Below, piece by piece: positions 1 through 8,642 of a DNA stretch of 64,000 nt. The notes under the pieces were generated by a model. It ran no database searches, was not told the origin of the DNA, and saw only the letters and a program-made list of their open reading frames with translations. This DNA is from Bacteroidia bacterium. GTDB taxonomy: Bacteria; Bacteroidota; Bacteroidia; J057. Numbering within the stretch: position 1 is the stretch's first letter; every line of letters starts with the position of its first letter. The stretch is from contig JAWKNO010000003.1 in assembly GCA_041391665.1 (NCBI GenBank), positions 1,860,001 through 1,924,000 of the forward strand. Direction: 5' to 3'. A program made the translations under genes and the position numbers.

Positions 1-134
1 AAAGCGGGATTTACCTGAAGGTTTTGCATTGCACGAGGCATAAAGTAAAGCCCCAGTTCCTGCTGTGCATGGCTCCATGCCGGTAAAGCCAGATACAGCA
101 TCGCCATGACTATATAAATTTTTGTGCGTATCAT
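1..134 (-). CDS. N-terminal fragment of a secreted/outer-membrane protein (3' end outside window)
   Basis: An open frame starts with ATG at 134 and runs off the left edge (44 codons visible). It begins with a signal peptide: MIRTK, a hydrophobic stretch, then SHAQQ. The mature start, roughly ELGLYFMPRAMQNLQVNPAF, resembles the beginning of Bacteroidota beta-barrel families such as DUF5723 or PorP, where an NPAF motif follows the signal peptide closely. It starts 3 bp after the stop of the upstream lipoprotein gene, so the two are probably cotranscribed. The family call rests on one short motif and is tentative; that this is a secreted protein start is fairly safe. Confidence 0.5.
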   Translation of the reverse strand, partial: MIRTKIYIVMAMLYLALPAWSHAQQELGLYFMPRAMQNLQVNPA

Positions 135-137
135 AGC

Positions 138-1643
138 TTATATTTTGATCCGGGCAATCACCCCGAGTTTTAAATCAATCGAATCACTTAGCTGGAACTT
201 CACGGGTACCTGTCCGCCTCCGGCTGTAGAAATCTCTGCCCGAATACGGACTTCGCGGGTAGATGAAAGGGCGGCAAACCGCTCCTCCGAAAAGATCACA
301 GATAATGTCTGACTACCCGGCGCAACCACTGCACCATTGATACCCACTGACGGTGAAGGCAGCAAGCTTGTTGCCACCTCAAACAGTGAGTCAATCACTA
401 CTCCCTGAGAATCAAGAAAGTATATCTGCGCCAGAACCTCAACGGGTAAGGCATTTTCTGTGATCAGCTTAAACCCTCCGGAGGCGACAATATCCAGATC
501 GGAGAGGTCGGCTTCAAAAGTATTTTCCATTACAAGATCTTCCAACTTCCCTTCCAGAGGTACTCTTGCAGAGATACCTACTGAAAGGGAACTGGAGTCG
601 GTGATAAAACCGGAAGGGGCGTTTCCACTCGGATTGGTAATAATGCCAAATTGATAGGTGAGAACTTCCGGTAAGGCTGAAATTATATCTGTAATATTTG
701 AATTGGTCCTGTCCAGAATGATGTCAGTGGTACTGTATGCGCCGACCTCCGACAAGGAAGGGTAACCGAGATTTACGCCACCCGCAAGGCCATCATGCCC
801 CAGCGGGATAGTCGTGATTCCATCCGAACCTCTCGCCCAGGCCAGCGAGGTAATTTCGATCGGAACGCCAAATGAATTGTCAAAACGAAACGTAATCGAT
901 GGATCTGTCAGGCTAAAACCTTTAAGCGCTATTTGCTCAAAAATATCGTTTTTTATACTATCTGGTTCAGATTCAAAACTATTGGCCGGTATCGTCCCCT
1001 CCACATAAGAATAGTCCAGTTCTTTCAACAAAAGGTTTACCTGATCCAATGGGTAGTTCAGCCCATCGTTTTTGTTGTGGGCATAGCAGGAGAAACTGAT
1101 AGCTCCATTCTCCATATCCAACGCATATCCGGCAAGATCAAATGTAGTTGTGCCAATACCTGAAGGTGGTAAAGGAAAAAATGCAGAAAATGCAATGCCC
1201 CCTTTACGGAAATAATCCATCCGAAGATTTACTTCATACTCCCCCGTCAACCCGCTCTGATAATCGACCACCAGTGTACCAGTTTTTAGCACAACCCGGC
1301 GCAGTTGTTCAATAGGAAAAGGAATCGTCATCTGCGAATCAGTCATCACAACCGGTATATCCGGAATGGTAATGATCTGTAAATCCTCCCGGGTAAGTGT
1401 GGCCAGCCCGGCATCATATATCAGGGTAAGATCACCCGCAGCACTTATTTCCAACCAATCGCCGGTATCAGAGAGATCCAGTGCATCCTGAACAGAAATA
1501 TGCGTATTCACCAATGGAAGGGCAACTTCCGGAGACCACTCAGGCCCGATGATTTTATCCGTCCCCTCAATCAGACTACAGGAAGATAACCAGACCCATA
1601 AGCCAAAAATTGTAAATATTATTCTCAGTTCTGATAGGTTCAT
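138..1643 (-). CDS. hypothetical secreted lipoprotein, 501 aa
   Basis: The N-terminus has a lipoprotein signal peptide: a hydrophobic run ending LSSC, with Cys at about residue 22. The mature protein should therefore be anchored in the outer or inner membrane. The rest is rich in beta-strand-like alternating hydrophobics, Asp/Ser/Thr and short repeats, with no enzyme motif I recognise; its look is that of a beta-sandwich surface protein. It lies directly upstream (3 bp) of the signal-peptide protein at the window edge, so the two may form a secreted pair. Start is the ATG at 1643, which places the signal peptide correctly. Function unknown. Confidence 0.75.
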   Translation of the reverse strand: MNLSELRIIFTIFGLWVWLSSCSLIEGTDKIIGPEWSPEVALPLVNTHISVQDALDLSDTGDWLEISAAGDLTLIYDAGLATLTREDLQIITIPDIPVVMTDSQMTIPFPIEQLRRVVLKTGTLVVDYQSGLTGEYEVNLRMDYFRKGGIAFSAFFPLPPSGIGTTTFDLAGYALDMENGAISFSCYAHNKNDGLNYPLDQVNLLLKELDYSYVEGTIPANSFESEPDSIKNDIFEQIALKGFSLTDPSITFRFDNSFGVPIEITSLAWARGSDGITTIPLGHDGLAGGVNLGYPSLSEVGAYSTTDIILDRTNSNITDIISALPEVLTYQFGIITNPSGNAPSGFITDSSSLSVGISARVPLEGKLEDLVMENTFEADLSDLDIVASGGFKLITENALPVEVLAQIYFLDSQGVVIDSLFEVATSLLPSPSVGINGAVVAPGSQTLSVIFSEERFAALSSTREVRIRAEISTAGGGQVPVKFQLSDSIDLKLGVIARIKI

Positions 1644-1746
1644 GAGGAATTTTCATAAATTAACGAATGCAATTACACAGGTTTTTGCATTATTTAAAAA
1701 TAAGATATTACAGTTTAATAACATTACATTTTAATAAATTATCCTA

Positions 1747-2610
1747 ATGAATATTCCACAGTCTGTGCGTAAATCCGTCCATGATTTGCTGAATATTTCC
1801 ATCACTGGGGCATATACCGTAGGGGGAGGGTGTATTCACAATGCCCGCGAGGTAGTTACGGAAAACGGTAGTTTTTTTCTCAAATTTAATGAGAGACACC
1901 ATTTGTCTAACTTTGAAGTGGAAGCCAAAGGGTTAAATCTGCTTCGTTTTTCTGAAGAAGTAACCGTACCACAGGTCATTGGGTATGGAGAAGACGAAAA
2001 CTATGCATGGCTGGTACTTGAATTTGTAAAACAGGCGGAAAAAAATGCGAGATATTGGGAAAAACTGGGCTGGCAAATCGCTGGCCTTCACCGCCATACA
2101 GCATCAGTTTTTGGTCTCGATTTCGATAATTATATCGGCTCATTGCCTCAGCGAAATCACCAGCATAAGCGATGGCTGGATTTTTTTATCACCGAACGAA
2201 TCCGGCCGATGCTTTTAATGGCTGTCAACCAGCGGGAATTGGGGCGAAGCACCGCGGGATATTTTGAGATATTGTTTTCCCGGTTGAAAGATTTTTTCCC
2301 GGAAGAGCCGCCTGCCTTATTGCATGGCGATCTTTGGGGCGGAAATATCCTTACGGGAGAAACCGGATTTCCCGTATTGATCGACCCCGCGGTTTATTAT
2401 GGACACAGGGAAGCCGAGCTAGCATTTATGACACTTTTTGACGCCATACCGCAAAGATTTTTTGATGCTTATGAAGAAGTTTATCCCCTGTCCCCAGGGT
2501 ATAGAGATCGCTTTGATTTATACAATCTATACCCTCTCCTTGTACATGTAAATCTTTTTGGTGGAGGATACATCGCATCTGTAGAAAATATCCTGCGAAG
2601 ATTTGTATGA
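1747..2610 (+). CDS. fructosamine/ketosamine-3-kinase family protein
   Basis: The length of 287 aa is usual for bacterial fructosamine-kinase-family proteins, which phosphorylate sugar adducts on amines or proteins so that they decompose (deglycation). The fold is aminoglycoside-phosphotransferase-like. Visible motifs are a glycine-rich N-lobe (GGGCIHNA, residues 26-33), the lysine strand FFLKFN (43-48), a catalytic loop HGDLWGGN (193-200) and the metal-binding/family motif DPAVYYGHRE (213-222). Both of the last two are highly characteristic of the FN3K family. It is flanked by a divergent lipoprotein gene and a downstream lipoprotein gene 43 bp away. Substrate is not determinable from sequence. 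Confidence 0.9.
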   Translation: MNIPQSVRKSVHDLLNISITGAYTVGGGCIHNAREVVTENGSFFLKFNERHHLSNFEVEAKGLNLLRFSEEVTVPQVIGYGEDENYAWLVLEFVKQAEKNARYWEKLGWQIAGLHRHTASVFGLDFDNYIGSLPQRNHQHKRWLDFFITERIRPMLLMAVNQRELGRSTAGYFEILFSRLKDFFPEEPPALLHGDLWGGNILTGETGFPVLIDPAVYYGHREAELAFMTLFDAIPQRFFDAYEEVYPLSPGYRDRFDLYNLYPLLVHVNLFGGGYIASVENILRRFV

Positions 2611-2653
2611 GGATCGTTTGTAATTTGGGTGAGGGAATTTGTAAATTGGTGCA

Positions 2654-3373
2654 ATGAAACACTATCTGCCCCTTATTATCAGTCTGCTTATCTTGATTGT
2701 TACCGGTTGTACAGGGCCGGACAAATCCACGCAAAACCCTGCGGTTTCTTCTCCTACCGTCAATTCAGATGTACCGGCACCTAATATGGAACAGATTCAG
2801 GAAAACCTTGCCAAAGGCATGCTGGGTGATTCGACGATGTTTCCTTTTGTCTATCAGGGAGAAGGGCGAAGTAATATATTCGAAGCCTACACCATGCGGT
2901 TTCAACTGACCTATGAAGTCCCGCTTCTGCCTATGATCAACTCTATGGTGCCGTGGGTAAACCCGGAAACATTCAGCGAAGAAAACGGACTGTTTATCAC
3001 TTATATCCGCAACGGGCGGGAAGTCAGTTTATCTAATCCCTACATCCAGGTACAGTATATCAGCAAACATATGCCCAACTGCAGCAGTGTGGATTCGGTG
3101 TATATCTGGCTCAACAACCTCTTTCTCAAAGAGTATAAAGGCGCTGTTATCAGACAGAAACACACTGTCGAGACACTTTCCCGTCTGCCCGCGGTATGCG
3201 AAGAGTTTCGCACACCAGATACCGAGCGGATCAAAGGCAAGTATATGGCTTATGCCTATATCGACTATGACAAAGACTATCTGATAGGCCTTGCACTCAC
3301 GACCACTGAAAAAAACGACTTCGAGATCAACCTTCCTTTGTTTTACAACATTGTGAAGAGTTTCTCCTATTAG
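2654..3373 (+). CDS. hypothetical lipoprotein, 239 aa
   Basis: Starts with a clear lipoprotein signal peptide: MKHYLP, a hydrophobic core, then VTGC with Cys at about residue 19. A Ser/Pro/Asn-rich linker follows. The remaining ~180 residues form a globular, mixed alpha/beta-looking domain without a motif I recognise. It follows the fructosamine-kinase-like gene by 43 bp on the same strand. Its 3' end overlaps the convergent acetyltransferase gene by 4 bp, so the two stop codons interlock. Function unknown. Confidence 0.7.
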   Translation: MKHYLPLIISLLILIVTGCTGPDKSTQNPAVSSPTVNSDVPAPNMEQIQENLAKGMLGDSTMFPFVYQGEGRSNIFEAYTMRFQLTYEVPLLPMINSMVPWVNPETFSEENGLFITYIRNGREVSLSNPYIQVQYISKHMPNCSSVDSVYIWLNNLFLKEYKGAVIRQKHTVETLSRLPAVCEEFRTPDTERIKGKYMAYAYIDYDKDYLIGLALTTTEKNDFEINLPLFYNIVKSFSY

Positions 3374-4014
3374 GCGGTCGGCTTCGCCGGGTTTCCAAAT
3401 ACCGTCGAACCGGCTTCCACATCCGTAAGCACTACCGCTCCCGGGCCAATCATGGCCCCTTCGCCTATATTCAGTCCGGGATGAATCACTGCACCCATGC
3501 CCACCAGTACATCTTTTTCAATCATAACTTCCCTGCCGATACGAGCGCCTGACTGAAAGGTACAGAAATCTGCAACCTGCACATCCTGATCAAATGTCAC
3601 GCCTGTTTCCAGCAGATTATAACTCCCAATCATCGCATTCGCATGAATAATCGCCCCGGGGTAAATCAGATTTCCTTTTCCTATCTTTGCATAAGCGGAT
3701 ATACTGTTAAACGGGTGAATCAGATTGATGATCTCAGGTTTTTTCAGACTCAGATAATTTACCAGGTTGTGCCGGTGCTCAATATCTCTGGCAGCAATTA
3801 CCAGTTTGATATTTTCGTCTTCCAAAAGGGTATCGCTGTCTTTGTTGCCAAGTTTGGCTATGACCAGAATATCGTTAATTTCCCGGCTGACTGCACTTTC
3901 GTCGTCTGTAAGAAAACCATACACCATCACGTCCAAAGCATTTGCGGCATCGAGCGCAGCCCGGGCTTCAGGCCCTGTACCAATGATGATGATAGGCGTT
4001 TTTGATTCTTCCAT
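3370..4014 (-). CDS. NeuD/PglD-type sugar O/N-acetyltransferase
   Basis: 214 aa, matching the NeuD/PglD family. The N-terminal ~75 residues form a small Rossmann-like substrate domain beginning PIIIIGTGPEARAALDAAN. The C-terminal two-thirds is a left-handed beta-helix of imperfect hexapeptide repeats (GKGNLIYPGAIIHANAMIG, then IGREVMIEKDVLVGMGAVIHPG) ending VFGNPAK, the usual acetyl-CoA-binding end. Relatives acetylate UDP-sugars or sialic-acid-type sugars for surface polysaccharide. No sugar-nucleotide aminotransferase or dehydratase lies beside it, so the pathway is not evident here. Transcribed convergently with the lipoprotein gene (4-bp overlap) and divergently from the esterase-like gene. 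Confidence 0.85.
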   Translation of the reverse strand: MEESKTPIIIIGTGPEARAALDAANALDVMVYGFLTDDESAVSREINDILVIAKLGNKDSDTLLEDENIKLVIAARDIEHRHNLVNYLSLKKPEIINLIHPFNSISAYAKIGKGNLIYPGAIIHANAMIGSYNLLETGVTFDQDVQVADFCTFQSGARIGREVMIEKDVLVGMGAVIHPGLNIGEGAMIGPGAVVLTDVEAGSTVFGNPAKPTA

Positions 4015-4047
4015 GAATAATCGGATTTTAGGACAAAACTAAGAAAA

Positions 4048-5232
4048 ATGAGCAGGATCTTTTGTGTTATCCTTTACTGTTTTTTTCTAAACGGTTTTCT
4101 ATTGCCTTATACACTCCGGGCCCAGCATGCTGACTCTACTTACTGGCTGGAAAATATCTACCCACTGGAAATAGAAGGCGACAGTGCATTGTCTTCTTTT
4201 ACGGCGCTGGACTCCATCGTGGGCCATTACCGGTTTTTCTTTACTGCCGAACAACACTGGCGAACGATCAATTCACAGATTCAGTTTGCCTTTCTGATTT
4301 ACCTTCATCAGAAAGCCGGCGTCAGAAATCTTATACTGGAAGGCGGATTTACTTACGGCTACCTGATCAACCGGTATCTGGAAACCGGCGACAAGCGTTT
4401 ATTGCGCCGCGTGCTCAATGATATTCCCGTGTGTCCGGAAAACCAGATGGCCATGTTTGAAAAGCTCCGCAAATACAATGCACAATTTCCCCCTGAAGAC
4501 CGTATCATGGTTACAGGGATTGATCTTGAACATTCCCCGGAGCTTGCCCTTCAGGGATTACATACACTGCTACCGGAAGATCGGGCTCCTTCGCAGGAAA
4601 TAGCTGCCCTGATAGAGGAAATCCAGACTTTGCATCGGTCCAATGTTTTTGAAAAATCGAAAGTAATCCGCCTTTTCCACAGACTCGACCGGGACTTTGA
4701 CCGAAAAGCTGCGGATTATGAAACATACTGGGGGAAAGACTACGACCTGGCAAAGCTTATTGTAGAAAATGCCCTGCATGGAAAATCTTTTTCGCTGATA
4801 AAGGCAATTCTCTTCAAAAACACCTGGGAAAAACGTGAGGAGCATCTATTCGCCAACTTTATCGCCCTCCAACCGCGAATGAGGCCGGGAAACTATTACG
4901 CTCAGTTTGGAGCCTTGCATACAGACATAAAAGCATCCATCAACTGGAAATTTCCCAGCCTCGCCCATCGACTCAATTTTTACCCGCAGTCACCAGTAGA
5001 AGGGGAAGTCATGACGGTAAGCAGATATTTCAGGAGAATGGCTTCCGATTATAATCGCCTGGGAGAAAACGACAAACTCACCCAAATGATACAGTTTGCA
5101 GAAAATAACTACGCTTACCCGATAGTTTTGTGCAGTATGATCGGAAAAAATAGTCCATTCGTGGAGATGAGTAAAACCTTCCAGTATATCATGCTGCTTG
5201 ATCCGGGGGCAGAAGCACCGCCCTGCAAGTAA
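4048..5232 (+). CDS. secreted erythromycin-esterase-superfamily-like protein (copy 1)
   Basis: 394 aa with an N-terminal signal peptide (hydrophobic run then RAQH). The order of motifs resembles the erythromycin-esterase (EreA/EreB) superfamily: FFTAEQHW (where esterases have a G-E-x-x-H element), LILEGGFTYGYLINRYLETGD (Glu in the E-x-S-like position), and MVTGIDLEHSP (the R-x-x-G-x-D-like element), then a late YYAQFGALHT strand. The protein is predicted periplasmic or surface-exposed. A paralogue of nearly the same length follows 99 bp downstream, so this is a tandem duplication. Superfamily membership is inferred from motifs; macrolide hydrolysis is not implied, as the superfamily is broad. 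Confidence 0.6.
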   Translation: MSRIFCVILYCFFLNGFLLPYTLRAQHADSTYWLENIYPLEIEGDSALSSFTALDSIVGHYRFFFTAEQHWRTINSQIQFAFLIYLHQKAGVRNLILEGGFTYGYLINRYLETGDKRLLRRVLNDIPVCPENQMAMFEKLRKYNAQFPPEDRIMVTGIDLEHSPELALQGLHTLLPEDRAPSQEIAALIEEIQTLHRSNVFEKSKVIRLFHRLDRDFDRKAADYETYWGKDYDLAKLIVENALHGKSFSLIKAILFKNTWEKREEHLFANFIALQPRMRPGNYYAQFGALHTDIKASINWKFPSLAHRLNFYPQSPVEGEVMTVSRYFRRMASDYNRLGENDKLTQMIQFAENNYAYPIVLCSMIGKNSPFVEMSKTFQYIMLLDPGAEAPPCK

Positions 5233-5284
5233 GCGTGTAAGAAAGGATTATTGAAAACCTATCAATGGTTTCATCACAGGAATG

Positions 5285-5292
5285 TATATTTG
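5285..5292 (+). promoter_or_regulatory. Bacteroidota -7 element TATATTTG
   Basis: Exact match to the phylum consensus TAnnTTTG, about 40 bp before the second esterase-like gene. No good TTG -33 element is found at the right distance. Transcription would start near 5298, leaving a short leader before the TTG start at 5332. It suggests that copy 2 can be expressed independently of copy 1. Confidence 0.45.
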
Positions 5293-5331
5293 TAAGGGTG
5301 GAAATAAGGAGAGCTTTACATTCAGAATCTT

Positions 5332-6528
5332 TTGATACAGACAACTATTCGACTTGCAGTTATAGCTGGACTGGCACTGTTGCTTTTATCAGGGCCGGGT
5401 AGTAGGATGTCAGCCCAATCCGGGTTAGAAAATTATATTCAAACCCAGGTTTCCCCTTTGGAGATTTCCATCGACAGCGGATTTGAATCGTTTTACATGC
5501 TGGATGAAGTGGTGAAAGACTATAAATTTTTTTTCACTGCCGAAGAACACTGGCTTTCCATGAACGCCCAAATAAGGTATCGGTTTCTGATGTACCTGTA
5601 TTACCAGGCCAATGTAAGAAACCTGATTGTAGAAGGAGGGTATAGTTATGGTTTTATGCTCAACCGGTATCTGGAAACAGGCAATGAAAACCTGCTGATA
5701 CGCGCTATTTACGATATACCTGTTTGCCCAAAAGATCTGATTGGCTTTTACAGGGAATTATATGCATTCAACCGGTTTCTTCCATCCCGGGACAAAATAC
5801 GGGTTGTAGGTATTGATCTCGAACAATCACCTCAGCTCGTGATTGATTGTTTGGTGCACCTTTTACCCGAAAAACCATTAACTGCGGGAGTACGAGAAAA
5901 AATCAACCAGTTGAAAACCCTGTCTGAAACCGATTACAATGAAAAGGAAATGAAAAAGTATTTCCGCCAATTGTATAAAGAAGTTCAGGAGCGCAAACGT
6001 GCATACCGGCGCTATTGGGGGGATCATTACTGGATGTTTGAAATGCTGCTGGAAAATACCGTCGAAGGGTTTGACTCTCCGCTACTAAGGGAGTTTGTCT
6101 ATGCTCATGGTGATGAAAAAAAGCGGGAAGAAAGAATGTTTGCCAACTTCCGCTTGCTCCACAAATACCACATGCTCCAGCCAGGCAACTATTACGGCCA
6201 GTTTGGTGGTATCCATACAGAACTTAACCCTTCGATCAACTGGGGATATCATACCCTGGCACATCAGCTAAACTATGAGCGTTACTCACCGGTAAGGGGG
6301 CGAGTACTGACTATTTCCAAATACTTCCGGCGTGTACCCCGAATCTACGAAAGGTTTCGCGAGTTTGATGATTTTATGGCGCTTGTGCAGCAGATCGAGC
6401 AGACAAATCCGCAGGATGTGGTGTTATGTCGGATCTGGGGTAATCATTCTATTTTGCCGGAAATTAGCAGGGATTTTCAGTTTATGCTGATCATCAAAGA
6501 ACCATTGGAGTCGGAGAAATGCAAGTGA
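5332..6528 (+). CDS. secreted erythromycin-esterase-superfamily-like protein (copy 2)
   Basis: 398 aa; clearly paralogous to the preceding gene along its whole length. Shared blocks include FFTAEEHW, NLIVEGGYSYGFMLNRYLETGN, DIPVCPKD, VVGIDLEQSP, YYGQFGGIHTEL and SKYFRR. The start is a TTG at 5332: the first ATG in frame lies after the hydrophobic core of the signal peptide, so starting there would destroy it. Both copies keep the Glu/His/Asp positions that line up with the esterase active-site motifs, arguing that both fold as enzymes. Likely exported to periplasm or surface. Substrate unknown. Confidence 0.6.
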   Translation: MIQTTIRLAVIAGLALLLLSGPGSRMSAQSGLENYIQTQVSPLEISIDSGFESFYMLDEVVKDYKFFFTAEEHWLSMNAQIRYRFLMYLYYQANVRNLIVEGGYSYGFMLNRYLETGNENLLIRAIYDIPVCPKDLIGFYRELYAFNRFLPSRDKIRVVGIDLEQSPQLVIDCLVHLLPEKPLTAGVREKINQLKTLSETDYNEKEMKKYFRQLYKEVQERKRAYRRYWGDHYWMFEMLLENTVEGFDSPLLREFVYAHGDEKKREERMFANFRLLHKYHMLQPGNYYGQFGGIHTELNPSINWGYHTLAHQLNYERYSPVRGRVLTISKYFRRVPRIYERFREFDDFMALVQQIEQTNPQDVVLCRIWGNHSILPEISRDFQFMLIIKEPLESEKCK

Positions 6529-6559
6529 TAAAAAACACTTCGCCGTATGTGAAAGGTCA

Positions 6560-6590
6560 TTGAAATGGCCACAAGGATTCGATAGGTTTG
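6560..6590 (+). promoter_or_regulatory. promoter of tonB: TTG-N20-TAGGTTTG
   Basis: TTG at 6560-6562 and TAGGTTTG at 6583-6590, with 20 bp between, match the Bacteroidota -33/-7 consensus. The upstream in-frame TTG at 6588 lies inside the -7 box, so it cannot be the translation start; the ATG at 6624 must be used. Confidence 0.65.
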
Positions 6591-6623
6591 ATACGATTAA
6601 GTGTTGAACATAATTCTTGTGCT

Positions 6624-7460
6624 ATGCCTCGCCAAAATATTTCTACACTGACTGCCGATCTCGACGAAATGGTTTTTGCCAATCGTGAAAAAGGCTATGG
6701 AGGGTTTTTTCTCAGAAAAAAATATCCACTCCACCTGATGGTCGGCACGATTCTCATAGGTTTAATGGCCCTTGGTTTTACCTTTGGACCTATCATCATG
6801 AGGTCGATTGCGCCAGAAAAGGATGCAGACAAAACCAGAAGTATTAAAGTGACAATCACGATGGATGATCTGCCGCCACCTCCGGCTATCGACAATGAGA
6901 GCCCGCCCCCTCCTCCTCCTCCGAGAATCAAACCGCCGGAAGTACGTACGGTTGCTTTTCACATTCCGAAACCTACACCGGAAGATGAACTGGATCCGGA
7001 AGAAGAACAGACGATTGTCGAAGTGAGCGAACTAAGAGAAGCGCCCAATATCGGTCTGGAAAACAAGGAGGGAGACGAAGAAGGCTTTTTCACCGGAGAG
7101 ATAGTTGAACTCGTAGAAGAGACTATTCCTGAAGTGATCAGAGAGCCAGAGCCAGCCGTAGATGCATTTGTTTTTGCAGAATCAGAGCCCAGTCCAATCA
7201 ATATGGATGAAGTCAAAATGATGATCGGTTATCCGCAAATCGCACGTGATGCCGGTATTCATGGCAATGTCGTACTGCGCATTCTGGTTGATAAACGAGG
7301 CAACTACACCCGCCATAAAGTGATCAATGAGGTCCACCCATTGCTTACAGAAGCAATCGAAAAACAAATTGCGAACCTTAAGTTTACGCCTGCTATCCAG
7401 GCAGGGAAACCCATTCCCTTCTGGGTCAATGTACCGTTTAACTTTGTGCTGATCCAGTAA
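6624..7460 (+). CDS. TonB family energy-transducing protein
   Basis: 278 aa from the ATG at 6624. The N-terminus DLDEMVFANREKGYGGFFLRKKY is the motif typical of Bacteroidota TonB proteins before their single membrane anchor (about residues 40-60). Next comes a proline-rich periplasmic spacer (PPPP and PPPPPPP runs), an acidic Glu/Pro segment, and a C-terminal TonB domain (YPQIARDAGIHGNVVLRILVD through KFTPAIQAGKPIPFWVNVPF). It couples ExbB/ExbD proton flow to outer-membrane receptors; a candidate client is the haem-type receptor at 43.8-45.9 kb. No exbB/exbD is adjacent. The start is fixed by the promoter overlapping the alternative TTG. Confidence 0.92.
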   Translation: MPRQNISTLTADLDEMVFANREKGYGGFFLRKKYPLHLMVGTILIGLMALGFTFGPIIMRSIAPEKDADKTRSIKVTITMDDLPPPPAIDNESPPPPPPPRIKPPEVRTVAFHIPKPTPEDELDPEEEQTIVEVSELREAPNIGLENKEGDEEGFFTGEIVELVEETIPEVIREPEPAVDAFVFAESEPSPINMDEVKMMIGYPQIARDAGIHGNVVLRILVDKRGNYTRHKVINEVHPLLTEAIEKQIANLKFTPAIQAGKPIPFWVNVPFNFVLIQ

Positions 7461-7502
7461 CCGTGCAGATAGAATTAACCTGTGTGAATACATAAGGTTT
7501 TG

Positions 7503-7510
7503 TATCTTTG
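7503..7510 (+). promoter_or_regulatory. -7 element TATCTTTG
   Basis: Exact TAnnTTTG match. The -33 region has only a weak GTG/TGTG. Predicted transcription start near 7516, about 15 nt before a strong hairpin. Confidence 0.5.
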
Positions 7511-7530
7511 CACGTCGATGTTTTACAATT

Positions 7531-7566
7531 AAGACCTCGGCCTGAACCAACGGTTCAGGTCTTTTT
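7531..7566 (+). terminator. hairpin plus T-run in the leader of the membrane-protein gene
   Basis: CCTGAACC (7541-7548) and GGTTCAGG (7552-7559) form an 8-bp stem with a 3-nt loop, followed by TCTTTTT. An alternative longer pairing joins AAGACCT (7531-7537) with AGGTCTT (7557-7563). It sits between the TATCTTTG promoter and the ATG at 7569. It could terminate the tonB transcript or act as an attenuator for the next gene. Confidence 0.6.
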
Positions 7567-7568
7567 AT

Positions 7569-8597
7569 ATGAAAAAGCACCTTAAGACTATCATTCAACT
7601 CGTCATTGGCCTCGGAATAGCCAGCGCCCTGCTTTACCTGACCTTTCGGGATCGCTCATTGGATGATCTTTTCCTGGCGATGAAACAAGCAGATGTATTC
7701 TGGCTTTTGATGGGTGCTGTAGCTTTATTTGGCGTATTTTTTTTCAGGGGAGTGCGATGGAAACTCCTGCTCGAAAGCTCTGGACATCCGGTCGATTCGC
7801 TCAATACCATTGCCTCCGTTTTTATCTGCTACCTGGTCAATAGCGCCACCCCAAAACTTGGCGAAGTGGTCAGATGTTCGGTCATGTTGCGCACAGATAA
7901 AGTACCTCTGCCTGCCAGTTTTGGTACGGTCATTACCGAGAGAGCTTTTGATGTCATCGTCCTCCTGGCAGGAGTAGGCTTAATCTTTCTGATGGAGGTT
8001 CAGCGACTCAGCGACTTATTTACCCAGATGTTTGAGAAGATTTTTGGCGGCATAGAAAATAGCCTGGGTATCCTCATTATTGTAGGGTTAGTCTTCGCAG
8101 CTGGCATCGCCGGCATTTACTATATCCTTCGTTGGGGTAAAACACAAACAGGTTTAGCAGGTAAAATATACAACTTTGTCTATACCATGCTGATGGCCGC
8201 CAAAAGCGTTTTTTCCTTACAAAAGCCCGGATGGTTTCTCTTTCATACCTTCATGACCTGGACCTGCCTGATTTTGATGAATTATTTTTTCATTCTCGCC
8301 CTCCCCGATACCCACGAACTGGGCATTTATTTCGCGGTATTGATTCTTTTTATCGGAGGTATAGGCTGGGCCTTACCCGTGCCTGCAGGAATGGGAACCA
8401 CACATTTCATTGTCTATCAACTCTTTCTGGCTTTTGGGCTTGAAGGCTCGGCAGGCCAGAATATTGGGTTTTTCTCCAATGGTGCCACCCTTATCTTTAC
8501 GGTTATTTATGGGATAATCGGATGGATATTTTTCCTGGTAGTTGTGAACAGGATGGAGAAAAATAAAAATAATCCAAATCCCTCCTTTAACTCATAA
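7569..8597 (+). CDS. LPG-synthase-TM (UPF0104/flippase-like) integral membrane protein
   Basis: 342 aa with about eight hydrophobic segments. The order of features, an N-terminal LVIGLGIASALLYLTF segment, the cytosolic FRGVRWKLLL loop, ATPKLGEVVRCSVM and a later ALPVPAGMGTTHFIVYQLF segment, matches the lysylphosphatidylglycerol-synthase transmembrane-region/UPF0104 family. In this family, LGE-R and PxPxGxG-E/T blocks are conserved. Members without the aminoacyl-transferase domain, like this one, are proposed lipid flippases or glycolipid-associated proteins. It lies between tonB and guaB, preceded by the hairpin-containing leader. Substrate unknown. Confidence 0.75.
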   Translation: MKKHLKTIIQLVIGLGIASALLYLTFRDRSLDDLFLAMKQADVFWLLMGAVALFGVFFFRGVRWKLLLESSGHPVDSLNTIASVFICYLVNSATPKLGEVVRCSVMLRTDKVPLPASFGTVITERAFDVIVLLAGVGLIFLMEVQRLSDLFTQMFEKIFGGIENSLGILIIVGLVFAAGIAGIYYILRWGKTQTGLAGKIYNFVYTMLMAAKSVFSLQKPGWFLFHTFMTWTCLILMNYFFILALPDTHELGIYFAVLILFIGGIGWALPVPAGMGTTHFIVYQLFLAFGLEGSAGQNIGFFSNGATLIFTVIYGIIGWIFFLVVVNRMEKNKNNPNPSFNS

Positions 8598-8605
8598 TTT
8601 CTCCC

Positions 8606-8613
8606 TAAATTTG
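8606..8613 (+). promoter_or_regulatory. guaB -7 element TAAATTTG
   Basis: Exact TAnnTTTG match with no clear TTG -33. Predicted transcription start is near 8619, only about 3 nt before the ATG at 8622. The second in-frame ATG (8643) is therefore the better start and leaves a 20-25 nt leader. Confidence 0.5.
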
Positions 8614-8642
8614 CTCGGCAAATGTCAAAAACGATATTTGCT

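Noticed and set aside
6588..6623. TTG start for tonB
   Set aside because: The TTG lies inside the -7 promoter element TAGGTTTG; the conserved N-terminal motif begins after the ATG at 6624.
8622..8642. Upstream ATG for guaB
   Set aside because: It is about 3 nt from the predicted transcription start, and the family-typical N-terminus fits the ATG at 8643.
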